A stretch of 64,000 nucleotides of DNA from Echinococcus granulosus. Taxonomy: Eukaryota > Platyhelminthes > Cestoda > Cyclophyllidea > Taeniidae. The stretch is taken from positions 687,227-751,226 of the forward strand of contig NW_020170392.1 of the NCBI RefSeq assembly GCF_000524195.1, given 5' to 3'. Shown piece after piece: positions 23,956 through 37,400 of this stretch (positions within the stretch are counted from its first letter, which is position 1; each line of letters starts with the position of its first letter). The translations under genes were made by a program, and so were the position numbers. The notes beneath the pieces are model-generated. The model ran no database searches, was not told the DNA's origin, and saw nothing but the letters and a program-made list of their open reading frames with translations.

Positions 23956-24950
23956 CAGTATCGAGTAGCAAGGCGAATAATAGGCTGTAAAGAATAGAAG
24001 AAGGCGGCATTTATAACCACCACAAGGAACTACAAATGGACCGGCACCAACTGGTAATACCTGCCAATAGCACATTTAAACATAAAAACAAATGCTCTTG
24101 CTTTTAACTGCAAGTATCAGGGCATAAATACCTTCTATAAATATAAAACAACAGTACTAATTATTTTGCCATGGTTTTAAGTTATATTTCAAAGAGTGGG
24201 TTTTGGGCGAATTTGCATTGATGCATATGTTTACCGATATTCTACAGCAACTGCTCTGCTTAATTAGTTGCGTATTGTGTACAGGGTTCGAAACCTTACA
24301 TGAGGGCCATCATTTAAAGGACTGGCGGTTACATCTGTTATACTCTAAATGGGCTGTTCAATTACCAATCCATCCATTACTTCTTTAAATGTGCGTATGC
24401 TGGTAATAATCACAAGCCTAAGCCACCTTCTGACGTCAGCCTTCTACTCACTTAAGGTTCTTTTAAACACGACACCCATGATATAATAAAGGCAGTTTAC
24501 TTCAACGATGTGATTTTAGGAGTGGATACCCCGCAGAACACCGTGGTAAACCCTGTTGACCTTTATCTATGGATCAAGTTTAACAATACTCTTGGCCGCG
24601 TTGACATTCTTAAACATCCCTGAGCTCCCAACCATCGCCAACTAACATGCACCATTTAAGCCAATTATCGCCGATCTCTCCTTTCCTAAAAGAAACTTGA
24701 TCCCACTAAGCACAAGTAGGGAAAGTAATAAGCCAACCACACACAGGATCTACGACTGGAATACCAACAAGTAACATTACCACGTATACTTTACAGAGCA
24801 TTATACTCGCCAAATTTCGTGCGAGTTGAGATGTTATGAATGAAAGGCTTGCAATGTACGTAAAATGACCTATAAATAGCAGTGATAGCAATATGTTCGT
24901 GACAGTGCGGTCTCTGGTATCACGGAGGGCAGGAGTGAGATGGTTCTAAC
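23956..24950. other. Intergenic region between cullin-1 and the insulin receptor
   Basis: About 1 kb separates the cullin-1 stop from the receptor start, with both genes on the minus strand. It should hold the cullin 3' UTR and the receptor promoter. No ORF, tRNA or recognisable motif stands out. Confidence 0.5.
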
Positions 24951-27900
24951 TCAGGCCATATAGTTATACTGGTCTGGATCGTTGGGATTGCGCTCAAGAT
25001 AGCCCTTTTCAATCAGTGTCTCGATGCAGCGTTTGATTAGGGAAATATGGGGCTGGAAACGTCCCTTAGACAGTGCAATGACGCCCTTAACGAGGTCGGT
25101 GTGCTGACACGTCTTGAGCCCCTTCATGATGCGCACGATGGCGGCCTGGGTGAAGAAACGGCGATCTTCCTCCACTTCCTTCTCCACTTGCTCCACCTCC
25201 TCCTAAAAGTTGGACAACGATGAGGAGATTCAACGGGATTGTTCAAATCTCATGCATTGCACAAATACAACACTCACCGTTGCAGTGTTCAAAAGAGTTT
25301 GGGGGGAATAGAGGAACTTCAGCTTGGTGTGCCGACTCGTAAAGCCCCTATTTAGTGTCACAATTGCGTCATCCTAAAAGGATCCACATAAGTTTCAGCA
25401 GAATATTAGGCAACAAAGAAGCAAGACTACCCAATTTGTTCTAACATTATTACTTAGAGACAATTGCTTAAGAATTTAATCAATTTCATAAAAGCAGTCG
25501 GCTTTATCAGCTTTGCAACGCCCACACCAAGGATAGGCAGAACTGTGAACTTCACTGTAGCAGGATAAGATGTGAATGAAAGTATGAGCAAGAAGCTGGA
25601 TGGGAAGGTGTATGATAAAAAAGGGATTCTGTAAGCTGGGAATGTGATACACTGAGTTATATCTACCTAACGAAATTGGAAAGCTTGGAGGCAGAAAAAT
25701 GAGTCCCTGTTAAGTCTGAACAATCCTGATTTTTAGATTCCCAACACACCTTTGGAACTATAATCTCCTAGCACATCGGTTTTACGACCATCTTTTGGCA
25801 AAACCGTAGTGAAGCCAAATGAAAGTTGGTAACTTCGAATTTGGCTGGGAATCATAATCTTAAATGTAAGCAGACCGAAAATAAGCCACAGAATTAGAAG
25901 CTAGAAGTAAACCAGAGTTATTAAAGACTCATGCGACTTAAAAACGGCTCATGCAAATGCTTGAAATGAGCAATTGCCCAGCCACCGGTTTGCAATGCAC
26001 GTTCCAGATTCATGTCGTCCACTACATTCTCTATACTTTGATAGTTTATCAAAACTACCACTATGTAAGCATTATTTGGATAGCTCGACCATTTAAAGAT
26101 CGGATGAAGGGGGAACGTAAAGACAGTGGTCCACAAAGGGAAGCCAAGAAACCAGGGGTAAACCCTATTAAGAAGGCTGGAAAGAGCCGGCTGAACTAAG
26201 AGCTCGGCAGTAGTTGCAAATATCTCAAAGGCGTTTGAATGTACGAAAACTGGGCGAGGAAGAGTAATAATAATAGAGGAGATGAGTTCAGGCGAGGCAA
26301 GAAGTAATCGGTGGATCACAGACGACTTTTGAAGATTCCAGTACCGTTTGAAAAGCAAGTCAGGAAGAGACAAGTAGCACGGAAATGGACCACACTTTAC
26401 CCTTAATAGCAAAGTCGCCTCCACCCTTGTTCCACAACAAGTGAGAAGCACAACTTCTCTTCACCCATCTTGCATTATCAATTACATTTTCGTGTCTTGC
26501 ACAAAATGTGCCCAGTTTTCAGCACCTAACTGCGTGTTCTTCACAAATAACAGAGGCCACGAACATGATTTAAAATCACCCTAACTTGTAGAATGCAATG
26601 GATGCAAATTGAATAACTCATAAAAGGAAAACACTATTTAGGATGTCAAATGAGAACAAACGCATTAGAAACCAATGGTTGAGTTGATAACTACTATAGC
26701 AGAAGGACAAGCTACACAAAAGAGAACTCAACGCAATTTAAGGACATGTGTGCAAATGATAACAAAATTTTAGACAACTTCTGGGACTGTAAAATTGATT
26801 TAGAGGAGTACGGTACCTCAATCGGGCTTAAAAAATGCAAGACGGAGAAGAACCACTCGAACTTTCACCATCCAAAACATGTAAACTGAAGAGCCGTATA
26901 AAGAGGCTTGAATGTGAGTCTTTCAACTCACTTCAAAGACAGTGGTGGGATTGAGTCCATCGGGGTACAGAAGCCGAAGGAAGCCCGCTTCAATGAGGGG
27001 CGCCACAGCCTTTTTCATGATGTCCTCCGGAGGCGTCTCAGTCTCGTGACCCTCCACCTCGGCGGCAGCAACTGCCGCAGCGCCCGCATCACCCAGAAGA
27101 CCGGTGCGTAGAGCGCCCAGAGTCATCTGGTCAACGTCGCGCGACTCGAAGAGCATCATGGTGGCCGCGTGCAGCGCCGTCATGACAAGAGAGTAAGGCC
27201 GGTCGGCGTAAAGGAGGCGCACCTCCGCGGTGCAGGAGGAGAGCACCCAACGCAGGTTGCGCCCGGTGTAAGACGTAGAGTAGAAGGCCTCAAAGTGCTT
27301 CAAGAACTCGCTCAACTCTTGGGGCGGGGTAAAGACTATGCTGCTCTTCGTATTGATAGGCCAGGCGCTTACCTGTCGAAGAATAATTATTCGATTTGCT
27401 GCATCGGCTTTCTCGTTTGGGACCTGATTACTTCAGGCTCTCATTTATTTAGGCATTATTAATTATAATCCAATCATTAAGATGCTTTTGAACATTAAAA
27501 GGAAATTATACCTCATGGGATTCGCAAGTGCAAAGAATCGTATTAATCAATCAACACTTCCATATGTCATAAAAACATGACTACAACTTCTAAACGAAGC
27601 TAGGCACAAAATTCACATATTGAAGGTGGGAAACATGCCAACTTCACGAAGTCAGTATATTACCTGTAATCTGAAAAACCTGCAATTAATCGTGTTAATT
27701 CATCAATCTAGTTTATCTTTGAGCCGAGTACTGCATTTGGTTGGATGGAATTTAGGAACCGAAAATGCTTATGTGCTTCAACATGGATATGTCTACAGTT
27801 GGGAGTAACAGCAAAAGAAGCAGCCGAAGTTATTATCGAACAGTTAGTCTGATTCACCTACAAATGAAAGAATTACTGCACATCATATACGATAGGTGGA

Positions 27901-30837
27901 AACATGTAACCAAACAAAAATTCGCAAGGAGAAATTCCAAAATCTACTGCTACTTCACAATCAATGAGGGAATTACACGGTTTTTTTCAACCAAACATAA
28001 TGCTTTTAATAGGCAAACATTCACCTTTAAGGAAACTTTTTATCCCAATTCAACGATCATAACAACAATTCAATTGCGTTGGGAATTCAACTCATCAGCC
28101 CCCGACCTCCACTAAACTTTGCAGGGGCTAGATTCGAGCGATTCCATCATTATCACCAGAACCCTAATATCGAGTGACCAACATTGACAGCGATAACATT
28201 AACGTGAGCATAAGTGGCATATCTGCAAGGAAACTTACTGTGAGCACGTGACAGTGATGCGAAAAGGGGAAGGAAAGGCTCTTCTCGCGTAGGTATGTAC
28301 GAAAGTTGTTATTCATTCCCTCGGCCAGTTGAATGTCCGCGTACATGCGATGGAACTTGGACGTGAACTCGTAGCCGCACACCGTATTCAGTTTCGTTAT
28401 TGTCGACTCCTCTAATTCCAGCAGGGTGGAGGGATTAAAGAGTAGGCGAAAGCACAAACTTCTTTGATAGTACTAAGATACAAAAAGCACATAACAAAAA
28501 CAAATTTTAATTTGGAAAAAAAATAATAGTGCCTTAACTCGATACGTTCTCATCATTAAAGGTTACACGGATGACCTTTGGATGAAACATGCCGCGGATG
28601 GACAAAACGATTTAGTAAAGCAACCTTATGGACGGTGACCAAGTTATCATTGAAGTTGACAAAACAAATGGCTCTCCGTAGAACAATGACTGGGGTGGAG
28701 GCATGCGTACAACTATTCCACCATGTGCAAAGAGCACTAGCTAAAATACCACCGTTTTTTAAGGTTTACCTGTTTGAATACGTCTTTCTCCTCGATGTAC
28801 TTGAAGAGGACAATGGAGGCGGAAATTTTATCTTCCAGATCAGCGTCTGAGTAGCGCTTGTCCGTTCGTCTCAACAAATCGTCCATATAGCGGCAGATGT
28901 ATTGAGCCACGCGAACCGTATTTCTCCAAAAGTTAATGTTACGATCAACTACAGAAAAAATTCACGCACAGGGAGTTAGAAGAAACTTACCGAGAGGAAA
29001 AAACTGAGGTAGATGACGCCACTGAAGCTTGCGACATAGGTGGAGTGGCTGAGTTTATGGCCTGCTCAAACGCCCTGTCCATCTCGTTGCGGTACGTACA
29101 GGTTCCATCAAAAACCTCATCAATGAGCTTGGTAAAGTGGTCTCTTGTTAGGAGCAAGTTGTCAACGAAGTATGCTGGAGCCAGCTTTGGGGAAAAAGGG
29201 GGAAAAGTTGCGATGCTCTCCTCATTCAAATGTTATCTAGCAACAATGGAAATCAATCACCTACCGCACGATCAGACGGTATGCGGGCAAGAACGGCATT
29301 CACCTTATCCTTCACGTGTAGACCGAAGTACTTAATCAACTCGGCACATTGGTTGGTTGGTGCGAGGAGTAGGTAGGATTTGCGTAGCACTAAATCGAAA
29401 TACAACATCCTAACAGTGGCAAAGAAAACACGTTCAATGCTGTCGTAAGCCAGTGTATAAATGAATACCATATACACCATTCGATTAATTGGAAAACGAT
29501 TTTGAGTTAGTGAATTCAAGCATTAAAAAACTAGATCGCAAGGCGTCCAATAGAAGCTCACCCTCCTTATTTTCCGTCTGTACGAAGTCAGCAACGTTAG
29601 AGTTGAGAAATTCCAGGTGTTGGTGAACAACGATTTCGTGGAATAGGCTGATTAGGTGGTCCCGTGAATATATATAGTACTTGGTCGCCCTACTCGTTTC
29701 CTCGTTGAGGAACTTTAAGGCCTGAATCCAGAAAAGGAAAAACATGGATATTTTGAGGCCAACTACATAAAGAGGGAAAAAATCAAAACTACATATTGAT
29801 TCACTCACTTTTAAAACGAGGAAATATTATCAACCAGACCTCAATCAGAAGCTCAAAATTTAAAAGGTGGATATATGCAAAAACTACCTATGTATCAAAA
29901 CAGGCACGTAACTCCGATTTCATGCGTATTATTCAAAACTCATCAACAAGACTAAACATCTCAAAATCATCGCCATAATAGCAATCGGACATTTGAGATG
30001 CGGCTTACCTCAGAAATGTAATCAGTACAAGACATTGAAGCAATAGCCTTAGCTGCCCAATTCGAATAGCAAATCCGAGATTCTTCTACCAAAGGACACT
30101 CAAACAAATTTGAGTACACGTTTAGTGCAACCTACAACAAAATAAGCAGTTTGTTGTAAAAATAGTAACCTTTGTAAGTCCTTTCAGCTCATCAACACGA
30201 AGGAAGGACTCGAGGCAAGGAACAATACCATCTTGGTGTGAAACAATCCCTAAGCGATCACTAACCACCATAAATCATGAAAAAGAAAATCACTTTGAAA
30301 CTTCTGCAAGAAGGCACGCGGTAAGTCGACAACTGATAGAGTCAATTAAGCAGGACTTCCATAATGACAACCCGAGCTGCAAAATTTCCATGTTGTGCTT
30401 TTCAGCTGTAGGAAGTGCCTCGCTGTAACACATGTCAGCTTCCGATGGTCTTTTAGGGCGAACATATTGACCATTGAAAAACCTCAAATATGAAATATAG
30501 TAAAACAAATCAAATACTTAAACAGATTATCCAGATCTTGTAATCCGCGACGGAAGACATTCCAGTGGTGGTTATAGATTGTGAGCAATGAGGCAACATC
30601 AACGCCTGATATCTCATTCAAAATCTCTGACAATCTATCTTTTAACAGATCCGTAACCGCATCGTATAATCTGGGCGATTGAGGATCAGGACGAGACACG
30701 CACAAGGCATAGACATCACTGAAACTTTTATACCAGATCGTATTTGGAACATATTCACATCGGATCAACTTGAAACAAACATCTCCGAGTTCCGTCCATT
30801 TGGACGCAAAATCAACAGGAACCGCTCGTAGCGTCAT
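24951..30837 (-). CDS. CUL1: Cullin-1, scaffold of SCF ubiquitin ligases
   Basis: Scaffold of SKP1-CUL1-F-box ubiquitin ligases, linking an F-box adaptor at its N-terminus to RBX1 at its C-terminus. Exons: 30837-30518, 30482-30294, 30260-30170, 30131-30009, 29721-29562, 29389-29265, 29184-28991, 28923-28770, 28472-28239, 27372-26932, 25373-25278 and 25202-24951. The sum is 2379 nt, giving 792 residues against about 776 in human CUL1. The cullin homology domain shows ISASIVLFKYIEEKDVFKQ, KLNTVCGYEFTSK and HFEAFYSTSYTGRNLRW. The winged-helix tail has QAAIVRIMKGLK, where the lysine is the NEDD8 acceptor, and ends QYNYMA. RFQPHISLIKRCIETLIEKG resembles CUL1 rather than CUL2-5. Three introns are only 33, 35 and 38 nt. 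The acceptor at 28923 was chosen because it alone keeps frame. Confidence 0.92.
25374..26931 (-). other. Cullin-1 intron with a long unexplained ORF
   Basis: A 1.56-kb intron separates the FE and DDAIV codons. A 176-codon open frame runs on the minus strand at 26451-25921 (ending ...HLHEPFLSRMSL, with hydrophobic stretches such as WFLGFPLWTTVF). It has no recognised family, and a frame this long can arise by chance in a window of this size, so no gene is called. Confidence 0.4.
27373..28238 (-). other. Cullin-1 intron, no gene seen
   Basis: AT-rich intron of 866 nt between codons ...HCHVLT and VSAWPI. The plus-strand open frames here show no family resemblance. Confidence 0.55.
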
Positions 30838-31433
30838 TGAATGATAAACCGACAGGTATGAAACAGCCAGATGATACTATGGGCTATTGTAACACCCACT
30901 GCCTATTGGCTTGACCCCAGATTAATGGGCGAGCACATTGGTAATTTCTGAATTTTAGTGGAAAAAGTGCTTATAGTAGCAGGCCGTCAACCTTTATGCT
31001 TTGGAGTAAACACTCCTGAAAAGTCATTTACATGATGTTGGAGCAACTAAGTACAAAAACTGTTTTCCCATCTACAAAAACGCATGTAATTAAAGCAAAA
31101 TTGCAAAATGAAAATAGCACTTTGACCATGCAAAAGATGCAACAAAGCAGCAGGTACCTCTTACTCAGCTTTTAAAAATTCCCAGTTTATACTTGCAAAA
31201 TGCTTTTGTAACTAAATCTCTTATGAACAAGCACTTCAAGATCCTTATGCCTGCGTTATATCCTCCTGCTAAAGGCGGTATCTGTTTATGGAGTTACCAT
31301 TCAGAGTTACTTTTGAAATATATATCATTATGTTGAATTACACCTTTTGTTAAGATGTTCTACTAAGGTCGTGAAATATTCCAGCTTGGTAGCGTCGTTG
31401 CCGCATTCAAGGTTGCGTCAGCTTAAGGCGATA
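30838..31433. promoter_or_regulatory. Head-to-head intergenic region (cullin-1 / DNAI7)
   Basis: The two start codons diverge 596 bp apart, so both promoters and both 5' UTRs must lie here unless there are upstream non-coding exons. No TATA box or other motif is clear. The possibility of shared bidirectional control rests on geometry only. Confidence 0.45.
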
Positions 31434-34400
31434 ATGCCTAAACTTACTCATAAGGAGGAAGAAGCGAGGAAAAAAGAAGAAGGTAGATCTAATAACGGTC
31501 TTAGCTTGATGACTAGAGAGGAGGCTTATTGCGGAAAAGGAGGCAGCATCAAAGGCTGCTGCTAAACTGGCTGAACTCCAACGTTTGCGAGAATTGGAAA
31601 TTGCGGTATACATATTAGATAGGCATTGGGGAAGATTTTCCAGATTCATTACTTTTTTTCCGGTGCGGTTAGATAGTTTATGTTGGTCAGCTTCACTTTA
31701 TTAACTCTACCAGGAAGTCAAACCTGAAAAAAATCCTAGGTTTTCGAAAAAATCATGACAGCAACATACTAGTTAGGCGGTTGTTTAATCAGGTTCGTTT
31801 ATCAAACTAAATTTTTGTGACTATATAGTAAGTATCTTGTTTATTTTTTTTAACAGGAGATAAAGTTCCGGAAAGCAGAGCTTGATGAAACGCGCGAACT
31901 GCTATCGAGGCACCATCAAGCACTCGATAAAATTCAACGTGAGAGGGCGGATGACTATATTGTAAGTGTAGTACTCCTGCGTTACCCGTTTTAGTGGTAC
32001 AGATACCTTCTTTGTGATGGTCTGCCAAATCCTATCATTGAAAGGGAGATCAACACCTACATGAGTCTCTGGCGGACAAATGAGGACCGTATTTCCATGG
32101 AAGACGTTATGGTTGATAGTGTAAATGCCATGAAGGTAAATTTTGCTGTATTTTTTGACACCATCTTTTTTAACACAGCTCATCGATGAGCTTCAAACAC
32201 TCATTGCAGATTTGGACGAAAACTACTCTGAGTTAGAAAGATATCGTAAGGTTTGTTTACACTACACTACATTGTAAGTAATTTATCTCTCTTAGGTCAT
32301 GCAGGAGTTGCGAGAACTTGTTCAAGAGAAGGTGAACAGAGCATGTGTTGAAACTCTGACTAAAGCCAGCCACTATGCTGATCCAGAAACTGCCAACTTG
32401 CAGAAGTACTGGCACAATAATTGGCTCTCTCTGTGTATATGGGGGAATCTTTCAAAAAATCCTAGGTTTATTTAATTTTTCTTACTGGTTCGTTAGGATA
32501 AGACGATACACTTTTGAGGAGACAGGCATTACCTTCAGTATTCCCCGGGTCCTCACGTTATCGGATTGTGCCTTTCGAATTGTTTTTATGAAATTTGACA
32601 CTTATTCTGTGACCTCACTGTCATACCGGCCCAGGGTATATAACGGTTCAGGTAGGATCACGGTGCTAATGAAATGTGTCTAGCCAATTTTTAAAAGATT
32701 GTAATCATGTTCTCTACTTGTACACCTTTTAAAGTAGTTTTTTAGAGCAAGTTATCGATTAAAGCCGCGATAGCTTAAATTAGCAGATCATTATGTTATC
32801 CAAAATTTAGGTAAGTTGTTTAGTGAACTGGCCTTGTGCAAAATTTTTACAGAAGAAAAAGTGTCCTCCATTACCACCATTGAAGGTGTTCGAAAAGGCG
32901 TGGCGGACAGTGCGGTAGCGGGATTGAATGGCAAGCCAACAGGTGCGGAGGACGGGAAGGAAATAGGGATGGCTGGGAAGTTGGAGGTGAAAGAAGAGAA
33001 CATGAAAGAGGAGATGCGAGCAGCGGGTGAGATCGAAGAGATGCAGAAGCCTGCTAATGGAACTAATGCTACAAAAGTCGATACAAAGTCCTCCGTGGTT
33101 AGTTTGTTTTTCTAGTCATTCGATGCATTCCTTTCATTCTTTTACCTCATAATACACAATGATGCATAATGAGACTGCTGTATAAAACACCTAGCAAATC
33201 ATTGGTATTTGGCTTTCCTTGTTCTGTACAACAAGTTTTTTTCCATCCTGTGGTGAAAAAATTATAATTGCCTTTGTTTAATTGCCGATACGCATAAATG
33301 TATTGCGGGACATCATCCATCCTGTTTTGTGCATTAGAACATTTTCGACCTTTTGATCGAGGAGCAGAAAGAAGGGGTAGTGGAAGAAGAGCATAAAGAG
33401 GAAGAGAAGGTTGTTGAAATACCAGAAGAAGATCGTGCGGAAACTCCAAGTAAATTAAATTCCTCATCAAGCATAAATACATTAGTTAGTGAACTTTCCA
33501 CATTCTGTTTCCGTTGTGGCATATTATAGAAAATATTTAACTTACGAAAAGTACATAATTTGTTCCCTTAAAACGCAAAATTTGGCTCTTACATCAAGTA
33601 ATTGTATTCTTCAGCTCAAACGTCATAGGGCGTAGTGATATGGGAGCTTTCTTCTTATGAGAGCACAGAATGACTGAGAACCTAGGGGCATGGTTGGCGA
33701 GAGTTGATGTTCTGATTAAAGTTGCCTTAGTCTCAGTGAATGACATGCAGAACCATTTAACTATTGTGCATTCTGACGGTGTTCTACACAGATTATCCAA
33801 AAATACTTTTAAAAGGTTTTAAACGGGTAATTCCTAATGTGGAGACTTTTCCACATTATTTAACAAGGATGTGTGTAAACAACTTGGGGTCTCACATCTT
33901 ATTAGGTTATTCCATAATACTGAAGCCTATCAAATCACCCATAGCTGCATTTGGGACAAATTGTATGTGTGGATCCCCACCTGACTCCTAAGACTTGTGG
34001 TTGTCCGTAGCCAAGCCACTGTGGAGTCCTATTCCCCTGCCGGAGGACGCAATCGACCTCTGCGACTACCACGTGGTGGGTGGCGTCTTCCAGTTTGATC
34101 TGCTCAAACTTCCGCGTCAGCCGCGCATGGGTCGGGGATGGCGGTGGACCAATTGCGTCGTGCCTCCCCTCCTCACGCCTTTCGAGTATATAGTCGATAC
34201 GCCTCAGTTGGAGGACGAGGAGACAGAGACAGAGGAGGAAGGAAAGGCAGAAGAGGTAAAAGAGGGGCTGGAGGGACAAGAACAGGAGGAGAAAGGTGGT
34301 CAGTCACAAGAAGAGGGGACTGAGCAAACGGTCGCGGAAGGGGGAGAGGTCACTGCTGTCAACACCGATGGAACCAGTGTGCCCGTAGAGCTTGATACTG

Positions 34401-37400
34401 ACGCTCCCTTGGATCGTAAGTCCGTAAACATAGCTAGTTTATTCGCACTAAATTTTCAACTGTGGAAAATTATCGCAATCCCTGTACTACAAATGCTGGT
34501 GGCATTAACAATTGAAAGCAGGCTGAGGTAAGATCACAAATGAAATGCTTAAACATGGAACTATAGCTAAATAGGTTAGGTTATGTTCACTCTATGGTAA
34601 ATTTGATAGGGATTCAGTTAAACCTAATCAGAAATTCCAAATTGAGTTCGCGAATTTCCCCTTTTAAATCTTCTCCAGACCATGTTACTCATCTTTTTGT
34701 AAAGCTTACGCCTCCGTTTTGATAATTAAGAAGTGGTTAGCTTCTATTATTTAATTTATCATTTATGTATTATTTTTGAACAGTAGTAAGTTCTTTCATC
34801 TGACTTCGGAAGTGTCTATTTTCAGTTCACCCGTCTGCAACTAGCATAAAGCGGATTGATGCTCCAGAGCCGAATCCACCCGTGGAAGTTAAGCTACGGT
34901 AAATGTGATTCCAAATGTTATTTTGTTTGACTACTATCACTCTTGTTATCAATCGACCTTTCGGATGGTCGCTTTGTGTTGCCTTCAGCTTGCCCGACTG
35001 CCTCATCATCCCTGAGGAGCCCGTGCTAGCTTGTTGGGATCCTGAAAATTTGATATGGCGAACCAACGGAGTTGTCATTAACCAGTTTACTCCAGAGCTA
35101 AATGAGATTTCCTTTATAACGGCCGTATTCGGTACATTTGCTGTCTTTCAGGACTTTTACCTGAACATGCCCTTCCAGGTAGTGTTTACACTAATTTGTG
35201 CATAAGGGAAATGTCTGTTTAATTTGAAATCTTGGATTAATTTTATTTATTTTCTAGTTTTCCGGTTAAGTGTTACCTTGGCTCTAGAAATACGAAACGC
35301 TTTTCGTCATAGATCCTAGATGTTTCCAAATACTGGAATGACTTATATTCTATTTCAGCACTGGGAAATGAGACCACTCCCCAGGAGGGTCATCAAGGCA
35401 CAAACGGAAATAGCTGAGGTGGCGGGGACAAACCCTAGCGACAAAGACATGGAACCTCTACCTTTAGATTCTTCGGTAATTTCATTTACAGATGTTTTTT
35501 TCTGAAGCCCTGCTTCTTTCGTGTTGGTACTCCAAAATGCGAATTTACGGGCTACTCTTTGCTTGATTTAACTGCCTTGTGATATGAATGCCAGATAATT
35601 ATTTTAGTTTTATTTATTTTTAATTTCTGGTTAAACGTGATTTACTCTCTACGAGCACCCACTTCACCGTTTATTTGCATGAAGATGCATTCTTCAAAAT
35701 GAGCTTCATTTTTATAACGCTACTGGTTTTATTTTGTCACGGCTCCACTCACCGAACCCTCAAATAAATATTATTTGAACACCCCTACCTATGTTCTTCA
35801 GCACGGAGGGAATTGCCAAAAACTTATCTTTTAAACTTCCTTTCTGATCAGTTGGCATTATCGAGGAAACGTTCAAAGTAGTAAGTTACTGAGTATGGGT
35901 GTAATGGATTGGAATGTCATAGTGCGGATTTTGTCGAGCGAATTGTGGCTTAGTGTTCTACAAAATTATTGCGGATATATTTTGGTATTCCATTGGTTAG
36001 GCCCCACCGGAGGCAGCTAATACGGCACAGCAGCCACCGCAACGAGCCTCTCAAACGAACTTGGCACCTCAAGCACTGCCACCACCGCAGCCGCCCGTAT
36101 CGGTAGCTGCAGCGGCACCTCTGGAGATCGCGGCGGCGGCAGCGAGGGGCGACGAGGTGACAGTGGCCACTGCGAATGGGGGTGCGGCGGCAGCGTCCCC
36201 GTCACTCCATCCGCCACCGCAGATGCCGGCCCAACCAGACGCCCTCGGGCCCCTAGACTCCATGGGTGTGCCAGATGAGATTTTCCTCGCTGACAAGACC
36301 GAGGCTGACCAGTGCCTCATTACTATCACCGGCGCCTATATTCGTGTACGCCATCCGACCCCTTTTTACGGTTCCTTTGTGTTCTCTGCCATATTTACTA
36401 CCAATAATTACCACGTAACCATGCAACTCTAGCTCCTCATGATCAGAATAACTGTAAAATGTATAAACCAGTCATTCCATCGTAAGCAAAATGAGAAGTC
36501 GGCGTAATCTTGTGTGATAATTAGGCTAAGGTTTTCCCAATAATATATGGATTATTTATCCTCCCCAGGTCCATCTCCATGTGCTGGACGACCGGGTGGC
36601 CATTTTAGCGGAGGACCCAAAGGCGATCCTTGACCCCTTGAAGATGGCAGAGGAGGAGGCAGCAGCGGCAGCAAAAGCGGCTGGAGTGGCCACGGCCCCT
36701 ACCGCCACCTCCGATGAAGCCGTTGATGAGGCCGCTGTCACCACACCAGCCACTGCGCGCCGACGTCTCGGCGGTGGAGGAGCGGCGGGACCGCGGGCTA
36801 GTAGGGTCGGCGCAGCCATCGGCGGCGCTGTCACTGACGAGGGGCTCGGTGGGCAATTGGAATTAGAGCATCTCACGGGGCGGTGGTTCACGCCCGACGA
36901 GCTCACCTGTGTGCTCACGGCCTCGGGAGTCAACATCTTTCCCCGGCCTGACTCGGGCACGCGTGTTGAGTGTATTGAGAAGGTTAATTTTTCTTGCAAC
37001 TGGCTAATTGTTTCAAACTGCCTACAACTTGTAAATCAGCTTACTCATGTGCCCAAGGGTGCTCTCGAGGATAATTCTTTTGGATCAAGGCAACTTCTGC
37101 ATGCACGTCTAACGCTCAAACGATCAAATAAATTAATGCCTTGTGGGCGCCTTAAAGTCAGTCTAATTTAGAGGAATTTCATCAGACATTTTGAGGAGTG
37201 AAATACTGTTGCAGAGAGCCATCTCAGTCGAGAAGTAATAAATAGTATAAATTAACATCTGCCACCTTTCGATACTTCAGACTTGGACAGTAGCATGCTA
37301 CAATCGCTAACCTAACCCGTACTTGCGACCAAGAAGCACTGCTCCTCGGAGTTTACCGGTCCGTAACCTTAAGGCGTATCCGTTTTAGCCTTCTCAACTT

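Noticed and set aside
24285..24300. gggttcgaaacc resembling a tRNA B box
   Set aside because: No A box or cloverleaf-forming sequence at the right distance upstream.
36605..36999. Minus-strand Ala/Pro/Arg-rich frames
   Set aside because: Antisense shadows of the GC-rich Ala-coding DNAI7 exon.
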